From Mycobacterium sp. E1214 (GTDB lineage: Bacteria; Actinomycetota; Actinomycetes; Mycobacteriales; Mycobacteriaceae): 64,000 nt of DNA. The notes beneath the pieces are model-generated. The model made no database searches. It was not told the DNA's origin and saw nothing but the letters and a program-made list of their open reading frames with translations. The position numbers were made by a program, and so were the translations under genes. The stretch is from the NCBI RefSeq assembly GCF_001666755.1, contig NZ_LZJC01000158.1, forward strand, positions 1-64,000. Direction: 5' to 3'. Of this stretch, positions 25,915 through 33,981 are shown piece by piece (the stretch's first letter is position 1; the number at the start of each line of letters is the position of its first letter).

Positions 25915-27216
25915 TCAATGGCGAGGTGTCAGTCGCACGGTGAGGCGTGAGCCGTCGAGTGTCAGAGGCAACGGTTTGTTCGGGTGGAGTTGATTCCCGG
26001 TCACCGCCGGGGTGCGCTCGCTGAGTATCGCCGTTAACACGACGGCTCCGAGTCGCAGCGCAAGGTCGGCGCCGGGACAACCTTGCGGACCGTGACTGAA
26101 GAAGTTGAATGACCACGAGTGGGCAGCCGGTCCCTCGGTCCACGCGCTGGGATTGAATCGGTCCGCCGCGGGCCACCGGTCGGTGTCGCGGTGGTTGAAG
26201 CTGTTGACGATCATGACGTGTGTCGCTTGCGGAACTGTCGTGCCGCCCCATTCGGTGGCCCGGGTCAGTGTCCTCGCCAGTGCCGGCGTGCTGGGCCATA
26301 GGCGCATCGCCTCGGAGAGGCAGCCGAAAAGGTAGTCGCGGCTTTGCTTCTCGTCGACTTCCCGCTGCGCCTCGGAAAGGGCGGCGGGATGAGCGGCAAG
26401 CACCGCCAAACAACGCCAGAGGTTGATTGCCAGGGTGTCGCCCATCGCGAACATCCAGTGGATGACCTGATGGGTCGGATGAGTGATGTCGGTGGCGGGC
26501 GCGGCGTGAAACTGCCCGACCAGGCTGTGAGCTTCCGCGGCGAGAACGTAGCGGTCCAGCGACGCCAGGAAGGTCGCGAAAAGCTTGGTGTCCCCCTTGC
26601 CGGGTGGGTTGGCTTTGGCCATCAGCCTCACCAGTTGCGCCGATATCTGCGTGTCGTCGGCTGCGCTGTCGCCGAGGATCATTCGCCGCGCGATGCGTTG
26701 TATCGCCGCGTGGAACTGTGGCCAACCGAGCCTGTCGGGAAGCGCGCGGGCCTCTTCGTCGGCGACGGTGTTGCATCGGTCGGTGATCGCGCCGGCGCCG
26801 GTGGCGTGTGCGAGGACGGCGTCGGTGAACCGGCGCCGGTCAGACCAGTGGTCGCCTCGGGAAATCGTGAGGGCGTGCGGCTGAAACCTTTTCATGCCGG
26901 ACAGTTTGGGTTCGGGGTCGGAGGCGAACGGCTCCGGCGCCTGCGAGAGAACGAAGCGGATCTGATCGGGACCGAAGACGAGCAATGTCGGGCGGCTTCC
27001 GACGTTCACCCACAGCGGACCGTCGCCGTAGCGACGATGCAACGCGGCGAGCAGTCGGTGCGCGCGCCGGGGCACACCGGCTCGGTTCAGCGCGGCGGTC
27101 ACTGCGGGCCGGCGGCTGAAGAGGCCCTCCGCCACATTGGGCAGTCCCACCAGCGCGGTGAAGCGCAAACTTTCAACGGTGGTGGCGTGTGGGAAGTCGA
27201 CTGCGCGGTTAGTCAT
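25915..27216 (-). CDS. Cytochrome P450
   Basis: A 433-aa P450 monooxygenase. The heme-ligand motif FFSHGPQGCPGADLAL carries the axial Cys near residue 380 (FxxGxxxCxG complete). The K-helix ExxR is in LSEAMRLWP, and the I-helix shows FAMGDT in place of AGxDT but keeps the acid-Thr pair. NHRDTDRWPAADRFNPSAW is the usual meander. It starts with a 4-nt overlap (ATGA) with the upstream esterase gene and is the last gene of a five-gene operon with 2-hydroxyacid oxidase and 2-oxoacid decarboxylase genes. It could hydroxylate the substrate that feeds those enzymes. No ferredoxin gene is nearby. Confidence 0.88.
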   Translation of the reverse strand: MTNRAVDFPHATTVESLRFTALVGLPNVAEGLFSRRPAVTAALNRAGVPRRAHRLLAALHRRYGDGPLWVNVGSRPTLLVFGPDQIRFVLSQAPEPFASDPEPKLSGMKRFQPHALTISRGDHWSDRRRFTDAVLAHATGAGAITDRCNTVADEEARALPDRLGWPQFHAAIQRIARRMILGDSAADDTQISAQLVRLMAKANPPGKGDTKLFATFLASLDRYVLAAEAHSLVGQFHAAPATDITHPTHQVIHWMFAMGDTLAINLWRCLAVLAAHPAALSEAQREVDEKQSRDYLFGCLSEAMRLWPSTPALARTLTRATEWGGTTVPQATHVMIVNSFNHRDTDRWPAADRFNPSAWTEGPAAHSWSFNFFSHGPQGCPGADLALRLGAVVLTAILSERTPAVTGNQLHPNKPLPLTLDGSRLTVRLTPRH

Positions 27217-28151
27217 CGTTTCCTCAAAGTGTCGCGGCCGTCGTCGTGCCCCGCTGCGTTGAGCACCGTCGCGAGGTGGCCGAGGAGGGCGTGTCGTGCG
27301 GGGCGGGCTTCGGGTACCGGCAGGAGCGGGTAGACGTGTATGGCCCCCCGTTGTTCGTGGTAGCTGATGCGCTCGCTCGTGCTGCTCTCGCGCAACCGGC
27401 GGCAGTCGGCGACGAAGATGTCGCGGTCGCCGATGTAGAGGTCGATCGGCGGAAGGCCGTGCAGCTCACCGAAAATGGGGCTGACTCGGTGGTCGGCCAA
27501 CGACAGGTCTTTCGCCCAGACGCGGCCGCATTCACGCAGTCCCGGTGCGGCGAGCCAGGGGTCGCGCTTCCCGATGGTGTCAACGGCGGGATTGGTCAGG
27601 GCGATGTCGAGCCAGGGGCTGATCAGTGTGAGTCCGAGCAGTGGGGTCGCCGCGTCGCCGATGATCGTTTGGGCGGCTGCCAGCGCTAGGCCTGCGCCGG
27701 AGGAGTCGCCGGCCAGGTAAATCGGCCCGGACTGCGCGGCTCGGCCGGTCACGCTGCGGAGGAAGTCGATCGCTTCCTCAGCGCAGTGCTGGGGCGCGAG
27801 CCCGTAGAGCGGCACGTGTACGGGGCGTCGCGTGGCTTCGGCGATACCGCAGATCAGTTTCCAATGCGCGCGTTCGATTTGGTTGACGTAGGCGCCGCCA
27901 TGGACATACACCACCGAGGGGCCGTCGGCAGACATCGGCTGTAGGCTCGAGAACCGCACCGTGTAGCAACGGAATCCGTCGATGGTGTCGTAGGTCAGCT
28001 GGAAGCGAGTCGACGCGGCGAGTTGCGAGGGTGGTTCGCCGCTGCGCTTGGGGCGGTTGAGGTAGGCACGCGCGCTTCGGGCTGTTGCGTAGGTACGGGG
28101 TCTGCGAACGAGGCGCCCGTAGGTCGCGATGGCCCGCATCTGCCACGACAT
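27213..28151 (-). CDS. Alpha/beta-hydrolase fold-3 esterase (HSL/Lip family)
   Basis: A 312-aa esterase of the hormone-sensitive lipase family. Oxyanion motif VYVHGGAYVN (HGGA at 84-87), nucleophile Ser 150 in AGDSSGAG, Asp in LYIGDRDIFVADC and His in GAIHVYPLLP form a complete catalytic triad. ATG 28151 is taken because the frame upstream of it (to 28223) overlaps the previous gene and shows no similarity. It lies 25 nt after the flavoprotein gene and overlaps the P450 gene by 4 nt. Likely hydrolyses a short- or medium-chain ester in the same pathway. The substrate is unknown. Confidence 0.85.
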   Translation of the reverse strand: MSWQMRAIATYGRLVRRPRTYATARSARAYLNRPKRSGEPPSQLAASTRFQLTYDTIDGFRCYTVRFSSLQPMSADGPSVVYVHGGAYVNQIERAHWKLICGIAEATRRPVHVPLYGLAPQHCAEEAIDFLRSVTGRAAQSGPIYLAGDSSGAGLALAAAQTIIGDAATPLLGLTLISPWLDIALTNPAVDTIGKRDPWLAAPGLRECGRVWAKDLSLADHRVSPIFGELHGLPPIDLYIGDRDIFVADCRRLRESSTSERISYHEQRGAIHVYPLLPVPEARPARHALLGHLATVLNAAGHDDGRDTLRKR

Positions 28152-28176
28152 GCGTCCGCTTATCGCGCCCGCGGCG

Positions 28177-30006
28177 TCACCGGGTGACCGCAATCTTGAA
28201 CACGGCGCTGGTGATCGATCCAAAGGCGTTGTTGCCGCCGATAAATAGCCGTTTGGTGTCGTAGCCGGCGACGTCTTTCATATTCTGGCCGCCGAAGCGG
28301 GCGGCGGCGGCACCGTCGGGGAGGACGACCTCGATGCCGAGCAGCCCGTGGCGCACGGCGAGGCGTTCCTCGCCCGTCGCGTGGGCGATCAATTCGCCGA
28401 CGGTGCGTTCGGTGCCTTCCGTGGGGATGGCGGGGCAGGCGACGCCTCGCTCGGCGAGCGTGCGCGACAGTTCACCGAGGGTGACCGCGGCGCCGACCAC
28501 GAGGTTCAGGTTGCCGGTGTTGACCTCGACCGTGGTGTCGCCGCCGTCGACCGGCACCGCGGAAGCGGGCTGGTGTTCCAGCGCAGCTCGGACTGCGGCC
28601 TCGAACTCGGGCAGTGCGGGCTCTTCCGACGACGCGTCGGGCAGCATGATGCCGGGATTGAAGCGTTGCGCAGGATCGAAGACCTTCTTGATGACGCGCT
28701 GGGCGGCGATCTCCACCGGGGTGAAACGCTTGGTCATGAACTGTATTTTCTCGGTGCCCACGCCATGCTCGCCGGTGATCGTGCCGCCGAGTTTTAATGC
28801 TGCTTCGATGATTTCGTTGTTGGCGGCCTCCAGGGCGGCGGCCGCGTTGGGGTTGTCCTTGTCGTAGAAAGTGGTCGGGTGCAGGTCACCGTCGCCGGCA
28901 TGCCCGGTCACCGCGATGAACAGCAGCGCGTCGGAGTGCCGCTTGGCGGCATCCTGGATTGCCTGCTGCATCTCGGGGATGTGTTGGCGGGGAACGGTGA
29001 CGTCGCCGATGAAAAAGCCCTTGCCGCTATGCACGACGGCGTCTGGGGCGTGCAGGCGGCCGTACCACAGCTTGGCGCGGGCATCGTCGTCGTCGGCGCG
29101 GCGCACCTCGACGGCGTGCCGGCGCAGGACTTGGTCGACGATCTGGGCATCGCGGTCGACCTCGTCGGCGGCGCCATCGACGTCGATGAGCACGATCGCG
29201 TCGGCGTCGGTGGGATAGCCGGTGTCGGTGAACTGCTGCAGACCGGCGATGCCGACACGGTCCAGCCATTCGACCGCTGCGGGCACGGTCCCGGTCTGGA
29301 TGATCGCGGCGATGGTTTCGGCCGCCTCCCGGGCTGTGGTGAAACTTCCCATCAGGCTGCGGGTGACTGGGGGGATCGGCCGCAGCGACAAGGTGGCCTC
29401 GACGAGGATGGCCAGGGTGCCTTCCGACCCGATGAGCACACCCAGCAGGTCCGGGCCGTCGTCGTCGGCGCTGAACCGGGCTACCGAACCGTCGGCGAGT
29501 ACCGCTTCAACGGCGAGCACGTGGTTGTAGGTGACGCCGTATTTGAGAGCGTGTGGGCCGCCCGCGTTTTCGATGATGTTGCCGCCGATCGTCGCCAGGT
29601 GCGCCGACACGGGGTCCGGCGAGAACACCAGCTTGTGTGGGGCTAGCTGCTCCTGCAGGTCGTAATTGATGACGCCGGGCTGGACTCGGGCCGTGCGGGC
29701 CGACGGATCGATTTCGAGAATCTGATTCATCTTCGTCAGATCGATCACCGCGCGGTCGGCACCGGCCATGACTCCGGCGCTGCAGTTCGACGCGCCGCCA
29801 CGCGTGACCAGCGAGATATTGTGTTGGGCGGCAATTTTGACGATCGCGACGACATCGTCGCGGGTGTGTGGGCGCAGCACCAGCCCCGGCTGCTGACCGA
29901 AACCCCAATAGTCGCGCCCATTTTCGGCCAGGGTCGCCGCATCGGTGGCCACTGCGTCGGGGCCGCCGAGCGCCGAGGTGAATGCCGAGACAATCGCTTC
30001 TTCCAT
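28177..30006 (-). CDS. GlcD-GlcE-like fused FAD-dependent 2-hydroxyacid oxidase
   Basis: A 609-aa flavoprotein. Residues 1-460 are a full GlcD-type VAO-family oxidase: FAD-binding LVTRGGASNCSAGVM, PVSAHLATIGGNIIENAGG, GSEGTLAILVEATL, then the FAD-oxidase C domain with GHAGDGDLHPT and GEHGVGTEK. Residues about 495-609 add a second partial FAD-binding-4 domain like GlcE, ending RFGGQNMKDVAGYDTKRLF and GSITSAVFKI. In E. coli the D and E functions are separate subunits. It oxidises a 2-hydroxy acid (glycolate, lactate, mandelate type) to the 2-oxo acid. AGGAG precedes ATG 30006. It lies 9 nt from the 2-oxoacid decarboxylase gene, which could take its product. Confidence 0.86.
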   Translation of the reverse strand: MEEAIVSAFTSALGGPDAVATDAATLAENGRDYWGFGQQPGLVLRPHTRDDVVAIVKIAAQHNISLVTRGGASNCSAGVMAGADRAVIDLTKMNQILEIDPSARTARVQPGVINYDLQEQLAPHKLVFSPDPVSAHLATIGGNIIENAGGPHALKYGVTYNHVLAVEAVLADGSVARFSADDDGPDLLGVLIGSEGTLAILVEATLSLRPIPPVTRSLMGSFTTAREAAETIAAIIQTGTVPAAVEWLDRVGIAGLQQFTDTGYPTDADAIVLIDVDGAADEVDRDAQIVDQVLRRHAVEVRRADDDDARAKLWYGRLHAPDAVVHSGKGFFIGDVTVPRQHIPEMQQAIQDAAKRHSDALLFIAVTGHAGDGDLHPTTFYDKDNPNAAAALEAANNEIIEAALKLGGTITGEHGVGTEKIQFMTKRFTPVEIAAQRVIKKVFDPAQRFNPGIMLPDASSEEPALPEFEAAVRAALEHQPASAVPVDGGDTTVEVNTGNLNLVVGAAVTLGELSRTLAERGVACPAIPTEGTERTVGELIAHATGEERLAVRHGLLGIEVVLPDGAAAARFGGQNMKDVAGYDTKRLFIGGNNAFGSITSAVFKIAVTR

Positions 30007-30015
30007 CGAATACTC

Positions 30016-31629
30016 CTAGCTGCCGAATCCGCCCGACACGGGCGTGGTGCGCGCGTTGATCAACGTCGGTCGGTCGCGGTCGGCGATGCCGGCCCGGACC
30101 ATCTCATAGACGTCGTCGCTGCTGGTCGCTTCGTGAGCGTCGACACCGTAGCTGGCTGCGGTCCCGACGATGTCGAGGCCGGGGATGTCGAGGCCGGGGA
30201 CATGCGGAGTTTTCTCCCACACACCGAACTCCTTGACCACGCCATACTCGGCGTTGGAAGCCACGACAACGGTGATGGGGATCCGGTATCGCGCCGCGCT
30301 CCATAGTGCGGTGATCGCGTAATGCATTGAACCATCGCCCATCAACGCCACGACCGGTCGGTCGGGAGCTGCGATCTGCGCTCCGACGGATGCGGGCAGG
30401 CCCCAGCCGAGCCCGCCCCCGGCGGCGGACAGATGTGACAGCGGGTGGCCCGGGCGGATGCTTTCGGTGAGGGGAATTTCGTTGCTGCCCGCTTCGCTGA
30501 CCCATAGCGTGTCCTCGGGTGCGGCGTGGGCAACGGCCGTCCACAGGTTCGCGGGCTTGAGGGGCACGTGCTCCGATACCCGTTCGGGGACCGCGGCGCG
30601 CGGGGCGGGAGCGGGGCGCTGCGTGGGTTTCACCGCCGCGGCCAACGCGCTTGCCGCAGTGCGGACGTCGGCGACGATCGCGTCCCCGACGGGAGCGCGC
30701 GCGGCCTCGTCGGGATCGTTGGTGATGTGGATCAGGCTTGCACCCTGCGGCAGGTAGGGCCCAGGCACCAGCGGGTAGTAGCGGAACACCGAGGTTCCGA
30801 TCGCGAGGATCAGATCGTGGCCGGCGAGGATCTGCGAGATCCAGCCGGCGCCGGGAGGCAGAGCTCCGTGGTAGAGGCGGTGATTTTCGGGGAAGCCGCT
30901 CCAGCCGGTCAGCGGCGCCGTGAAGACAGGCGCTTGCGTGCGTTCGGCCAACTCGACGACCGCCTCGTAGGCGTCATAGCGGTCGATATCGCCGCCGACG
31001 ACGATCGCCGGTGATTTGGCGGCATCCAACCGCGCACCGAGTTGCTCGGCCAGGTCGGTCGGAAAACCGGCGGCGTGGATCACGGTGCGCTCGCGCACCA
31101 CCTTGCTGTCGTCGAGCTGTTCCGCCGTGAGCTCGATCGGCATGTCGTCCATCGGCAACGAGACGAATACCGGTCCCATCGGCGGGGTCGTCGCCAGGTG
31201 GATCGCGCGGGCCAGCACGGCCGGTGATTCGCTGGCAATCGCTGGCTCAGCCGCCCATTTGATGAACGGCTTAGGCGTGGTGGTGGCTTCGTGGTTGGTC
31301 AGCAAACAGTACTGATTTTGCATGTTGCGGCGCTGATTGCCTGCCGTGATGATCAGCGGTGTCTTGTTCACGTAGGCGTTGTAGATCTGACCTTGCGCGT
31401 TACCCATTCCTGGAGCGGTGTGCAGGTTGACCACGGCCGGACGACGAGTGATTTGGGCGTAGGCGTCGGCCATCCCGACCGGGATCATTTCTTGCAGTCC
31501 GAGAAAATACCGGAAGTCGTCGGGAAAGTCTTGCAGCAGAGCCAATTCGGAGGATCCGGGGTTACCGAACCAGGTGGTGAGATTGTGTGAGCGGAAAAGA
31601 TCAAGGATGGCGTCGCGCACTGTTGTCAC
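30016..31629 (-). CDS. ThDP-dependent 2-oxoacid decarboxylase, benzoylformate decarboxylase-like
   Basis: A 537-aa ThDP enzyme collinear with Pseudomonas benzoylformate decarboxylase. Ser26 (GNPGSSEL), the cofactor Glu47 (LGLQEMIPV) and His70 (VNLHTAPG) lie at the same numbers as in that enzyme. The ThDP/Mg motif is GDGSMHYAITALWSAARYRIPITVVV (GDG then N-type residues at SNAEYG). The second active-site His (VFRYH in the Pseudomonas enzyme) is replaced by Tyr285 (VFRYYP), so the substrate or rate may differ. The start is GTG 31629. It should decarboxylate a 2-oxo acid to an aldehyde; the adjacent flavoprotein can supply the 2-oxo acid. Confidence 0.86.
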   Translation of the reverse strand: MTTVRDAILDLFRSHNLTTWFGNPGSSELALLQDFPDDFRYFLGLQEMIPVGMADAYAQITRRPAVVNLHTAPGMGNAQGQIYNAYVNKTPLIITAGNQRRNMQNQYCLLTNHEATTTPKPFIKWAAEPAIASESPAVLARAIHLATTPPMGPVFVSLPMDDMPIELTAEQLDDSKVVRERTVIHAAGFPTDLAEQLGARLDAAKSPAIVVGGDIDRYDAYEAVVELAERTQAPVFTAPLTGWSGFPENHRLYHGALPPGAGWISQILAGHDLILAIGTSVFRYYPLVPGPYLPQGASLIHITNDPDEAARAPVGDAIVADVRTAASALAAAVKPTQRPAPAPRAAVPERVSEHVPLKPANLWTAVAHAAPEDTLWVSEAGSNEIPLTESIRPGHPLSHLSAAGGGLGWGLPASVGAQIAAPDRPVVALMGDGSMHYAITALWSAARYRIPITVVVASNAEYGVVKEFGVWEKTPHVPGLDIPGLDIVGTAASYGVDAHEATSSDDVYEMVRAGIADRDRPTLINARTTPVSGGFGS

Positions 31630-31667
31630 TAGTGGTCATCGCTTTCGTGTGAAGTTTGTGCAAGGAG

Positions 31668-32495
31668 TTACTCGAGCTCACCGGGCACGGGGTTCAGAGC
31701 CCAGTTCAAGGCGAAGTCAGCGACTTCTTCCCACCCCGGTGCGCCACAGGTGAAGTGGTCGCGCTCGGGGAACAGTTTGTAGGCGGTGATCGCGGCCGAG
31801 TGTTTGGCGTTCTTCATGTAGTTCTCGTGCTGGACCGCGGGCGGCAAGATGTGGTCCCGGCCGCCGGCGATGAACAGCAGGGGGCCGCGGTCGTCGTTGG
31901 CGAAGTTGTAGGTGGTGGCGGCGTGGTGCGTGACGTTGGCCAGTCCTCCCTGAAACAAGATCCGCGCGGGCACCGGAACCGCGTAGCGCTCATAGGCGAC
32001 TTGCGAATCCGCTTGCGCGAGTGTGTTGGTGAACGCGTAATGAAATTGCTCCGCTGTGATAGGCACCGCACGGTGCAGGTTGGCGGGGTTTCTCAATACC
32101 GGGAATGTAGCTCGGATCTCGCTGAACGGCAGCGCTTTGATGCCTTTGACGGCGGCACCGTCGATCGACACCCCGACTCGCCCATAACCGGCGTCGAGCA
32201 GGAGTTGCACGAAGGTGCCGCCGAACGAATGTCCCATCAGGATCGGCGGTTCGGTGAGTTCTTCGATGAGCTCGGCGAGGTGATCGAAGACATCCCGCAC
32301 CCCGAGATCGGCCAGCGGTGCGGCATCGTTACGCAACGCGGTGACTCCGGCCGGGCCGGGAGCAACACCCGGGTAGCCCGGCGTCAAGACGGTGAATCCC
32401 CGGGCGCGGTAACGCGCGACCCAGTCCTCCCACGCCAGCGGCGTCATCCACAGGCCGTGCACCAAGACGATGGTCCGATCCGAGGCGGTGTTCAT
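31668..32495 (-). CDS. Alpha/beta-hydrolase
   Basis: A 275-aa serine hydrolase. Oxyanion region VLVHGLWM, nucleophile elbow GHSFGG, Asp in AGGRDHILPP and His in PERDHFTC make a complete triad. A cap domain lies between (about 130-200). It is the first gene of the operon that continues with the decarboxylase, flavoprotein, esterase and P450. ATG 32495 is used. The longer frame to 32609 covers the operator region. No ribosome site is evident. Its likely task is to release the acid substrate of the pathway from an ester or amide. Confidence 0.82.
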   Translation of the reverse strand: MNTASDRTIVLVHGLWMTPLAWEDWVARYRARGFTVLTPGYPGVAPGPAGVTALRNDAAPLADLGVRDVFDHLAELIEELTEPPILMGHSFGGTFVQLLLDAGYGRVGVSIDGAAVKGIKALPFSEIRATFPVLRNPANLHRAVPITAEQFHYAFTNTLAQADSQVAYERYAVPVPARILFQGGLANVTHHAATTYNFANDDRGPLLFIAGGRDHILPPAVQHENYMKNAKHSAAITAYKLFPERDHFTCGAPGWEEVADFALNWALNPVPGELE

Positions 32496-32517
32496 GACAA
32501 GAAGCGTCGCCGCTCGG

Positions 32518-32530
32518 TGTGGCCAGCACA
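32518..32530. promoter_or_regulatory. Second TGTG-CACA half-palindrome, divergent operator region
   Basis: TGTG (32518-32521) and CACA (32527-32530) with 5 nt between, sharing the outline TGTG-CC/CA-CACA with the stronger palindrome at 32562-32581. It sits 23 nt before the hydrolase start and could be a second site for the same regulator. Confidence 0.35.
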
Positions 32531-32561
32531 ATGAACGGCAGCCCAAATTCGCCATCGCGAA

Positions 32562-32581
32562 CCCTGTGCCAGGGCACAGGG
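32562..32581. promoter_or_regulatory. Perfect palindrome between PucR gene and catabolic operon (probable operator)
   Basis: Arms CCCTGTGCC (32562-32570) and GGCACAGGG (32573-32581) match perfectly over 9 bp, with a 2-nt centre. It lies in the 112-nt gap between the divergent hydrolase and PucR genes, 26 nt before the regulator start. This is the expected place for an operator controlling both directions. Confidence 0.65.
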
Positions 32582-32607
32582 CGGCGTGGCGCTTTACGAT
32601 CCGATAC

Positions 32608-33798
32608 ATGTTGCAACAGCGACCGCTGACAGTGTTGTCCGACCGCGTCCGTCAGCAGTCGCCCGCGATCGTGTCGAAGGTCCTCACCCGCCTCCGGAGC
32701 GAAGTTCCGGACTACCTCCCGGACGACGTCGACAGCGGTGAAACCGTGCACGACAACATCGCCGACTACCTCGACGAAATGCTCGACTGGATCGATCGTG
32801 GCGCCGAACCTGGCCACTCCAGCTTCGACGCCGCGATTCGTCACCGCGCCAGCCAAGGTCTGTCGTTGTCCAGCTTGCTGCACGCCTACCGCCTTGGTGC
32901 CGCCACCATCTGGGACGAGCTCGCCCGACTGGCGGAGACCGACGAAATCGACAAGGAAGCGTTGATCGCGGCGACACCATCGATCTTCGCCTGGATGAAC
33001 ACCAATTCGCTTCGCGCGCACGCCGTTTTCCGCGAGATCGAGATCCGCGACGCTCGGCGCAACGAGCAGGTCCGAGCGGCCCTGCTCGATACGGTGTTGT
33101 TCAACGAATCCAGCATCGGCGCGCAGTTCTGGGACGCGGTCGCCGCCCTGGGCCTCCCCCGGACCGGCCAGCTGACAGTCATCTCGGCGACCAGCGCCGA
33201 GAACACGTCGATCGGGGACCCGCCTCCCGACATCGAGACGCTGATCTCTTCACACGCCGCCGTCCAGGACGCGTGGTTTCGCCTTACGACCAGTTCGCAG
33301 ATCGGCGTCGTGTCGCTTCGACGGAATCGCGCCGATGCGCTGGACAGCATCGCTGACAGCATCTGCTCAAAAATTCCGGTGTTGATCGGTCTCAGCAGCT
33401 CGTTCAGCACAGTCGCCGAGTGCTCGAAGGCCCGCGCCCAAGCGCAGGTCGCGATGGCGGCCTCGTCCGACGGCCGACCAACCACGCGCTACGACCGCGA
33501 CGTGTTACCCGTGCTGCTCGCCAGCTCGCCCGACGCCGCCGCGGCCGTCGTGGCGGCCACCCTGGGACCGGTGCTCGAGCTCGCACCTGAGAGAGCCGAG
33601 CCACTCATCGCCACTGTCCGTACCTGGTTGCGACTGGGCCAATCCGTCGCGGCCACGGCAGATGAAATGCATTGTCATCGCAACACCGTCAACTATCGGC
33701 TGCGGCGGTTCGCCGAACTCACCCGTCGACCATTGACCGACACCTTTTGGCTGGCTCAAGTGGCCGTGGCGCTGGAAGCTGCCCGCAATCGCAGGTGA
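32608..33798 (+). CDS. PucR/CdaR-family transcriptional regulator
   Basis: A 396-aa regulator. The N-terminal helical sensor (about 1-160, with RHRASQGLSLSSLLHAYRLGAATIWDE) and middle GGDEF-like domain precede a C-terminal PucR helix-turn-helix at about 345-372: SVAATADEMHCHRNTVNYRLRRF. Regulators of this family commonly activate adjacent catabolic genes in response to the substrate. It is divergent from the five-gene hydrolase-to-P450 operon. ATG 32608 is chosen because upstream starts would run through the palindromic operator. The effector is probably an acid handled by the operon (inferred). Confidence 0.87.
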   Translation: MLQQRPLTVLSDRVRQQSPAIVSKVLTRLRSEVPDYLPDDVDSGETVHDNIADYLDEMLDWIDRGAEPGHSSFDAAIRHRASQGLSLSSLLHAYRLGAATIWDELARLAETDEIDKEALIAATPSIFAWMNTNSLRAHAVFREIEIRDARRNEQVRAALLDTVLFNESSIGAQFWDAVAALGLPRTGQLTVISATSAENTSIGDPPPDIETLISSHAAVQDAWFRLTTSSQIGVVSLRRNRADALDSIADSICSKIPVLIGLSSSFSTVAECSKARAQAQVAMAASSDGRPTTRYDRDVLPVLLASSPDAAAAVVAATLGPVLELAPERAEPLIATVRTWLRLGQSVAATADEMHCHRNTVNYRLRRFAELTRRPLTDTFWLAQVAVALEAARNRR

Positions 33799-33933
33799 CG
33801 GCGGCCGCGCCACCCCGCTGGTTTGGCCCGAGGCTGCGCCGTCGGCGGTGAACCCGGACCGCCACCGCACAGCATGCTCGGCTTCCCGGCGGCAGCACCG
33901 CAGCTCGCGATCAGCCTCTCGACATGCGCCAGC

Positions 33934-33952
33934 AAATTAGGCGGCCTATTTT
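33934..33952. promoter_or_regulatory. AT-rich near-palindrome upstream of the GGDEF-EAL gene
   Basis: Arms AAATTAGGC (33934-33942) and GCCTATTTT (33944-33952) match at 8 of 9 positions around one central base. The region is the most AT-rich for several kilobases and is followed by CAATATT. It is probably part of the promoter or operator and argues that translation starts downstream, at 33982. Confidence 0.45.
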
Positions 33953-33981
33953 TACTGTGTGCAATATTCTGCTTCCGAGCG

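Noticed and set aside
32496-32607. Upstream extensions of both the hydrolase and the PucR frames
   Set aside because: Both would run across the palindromic operator region and add residues without family support.
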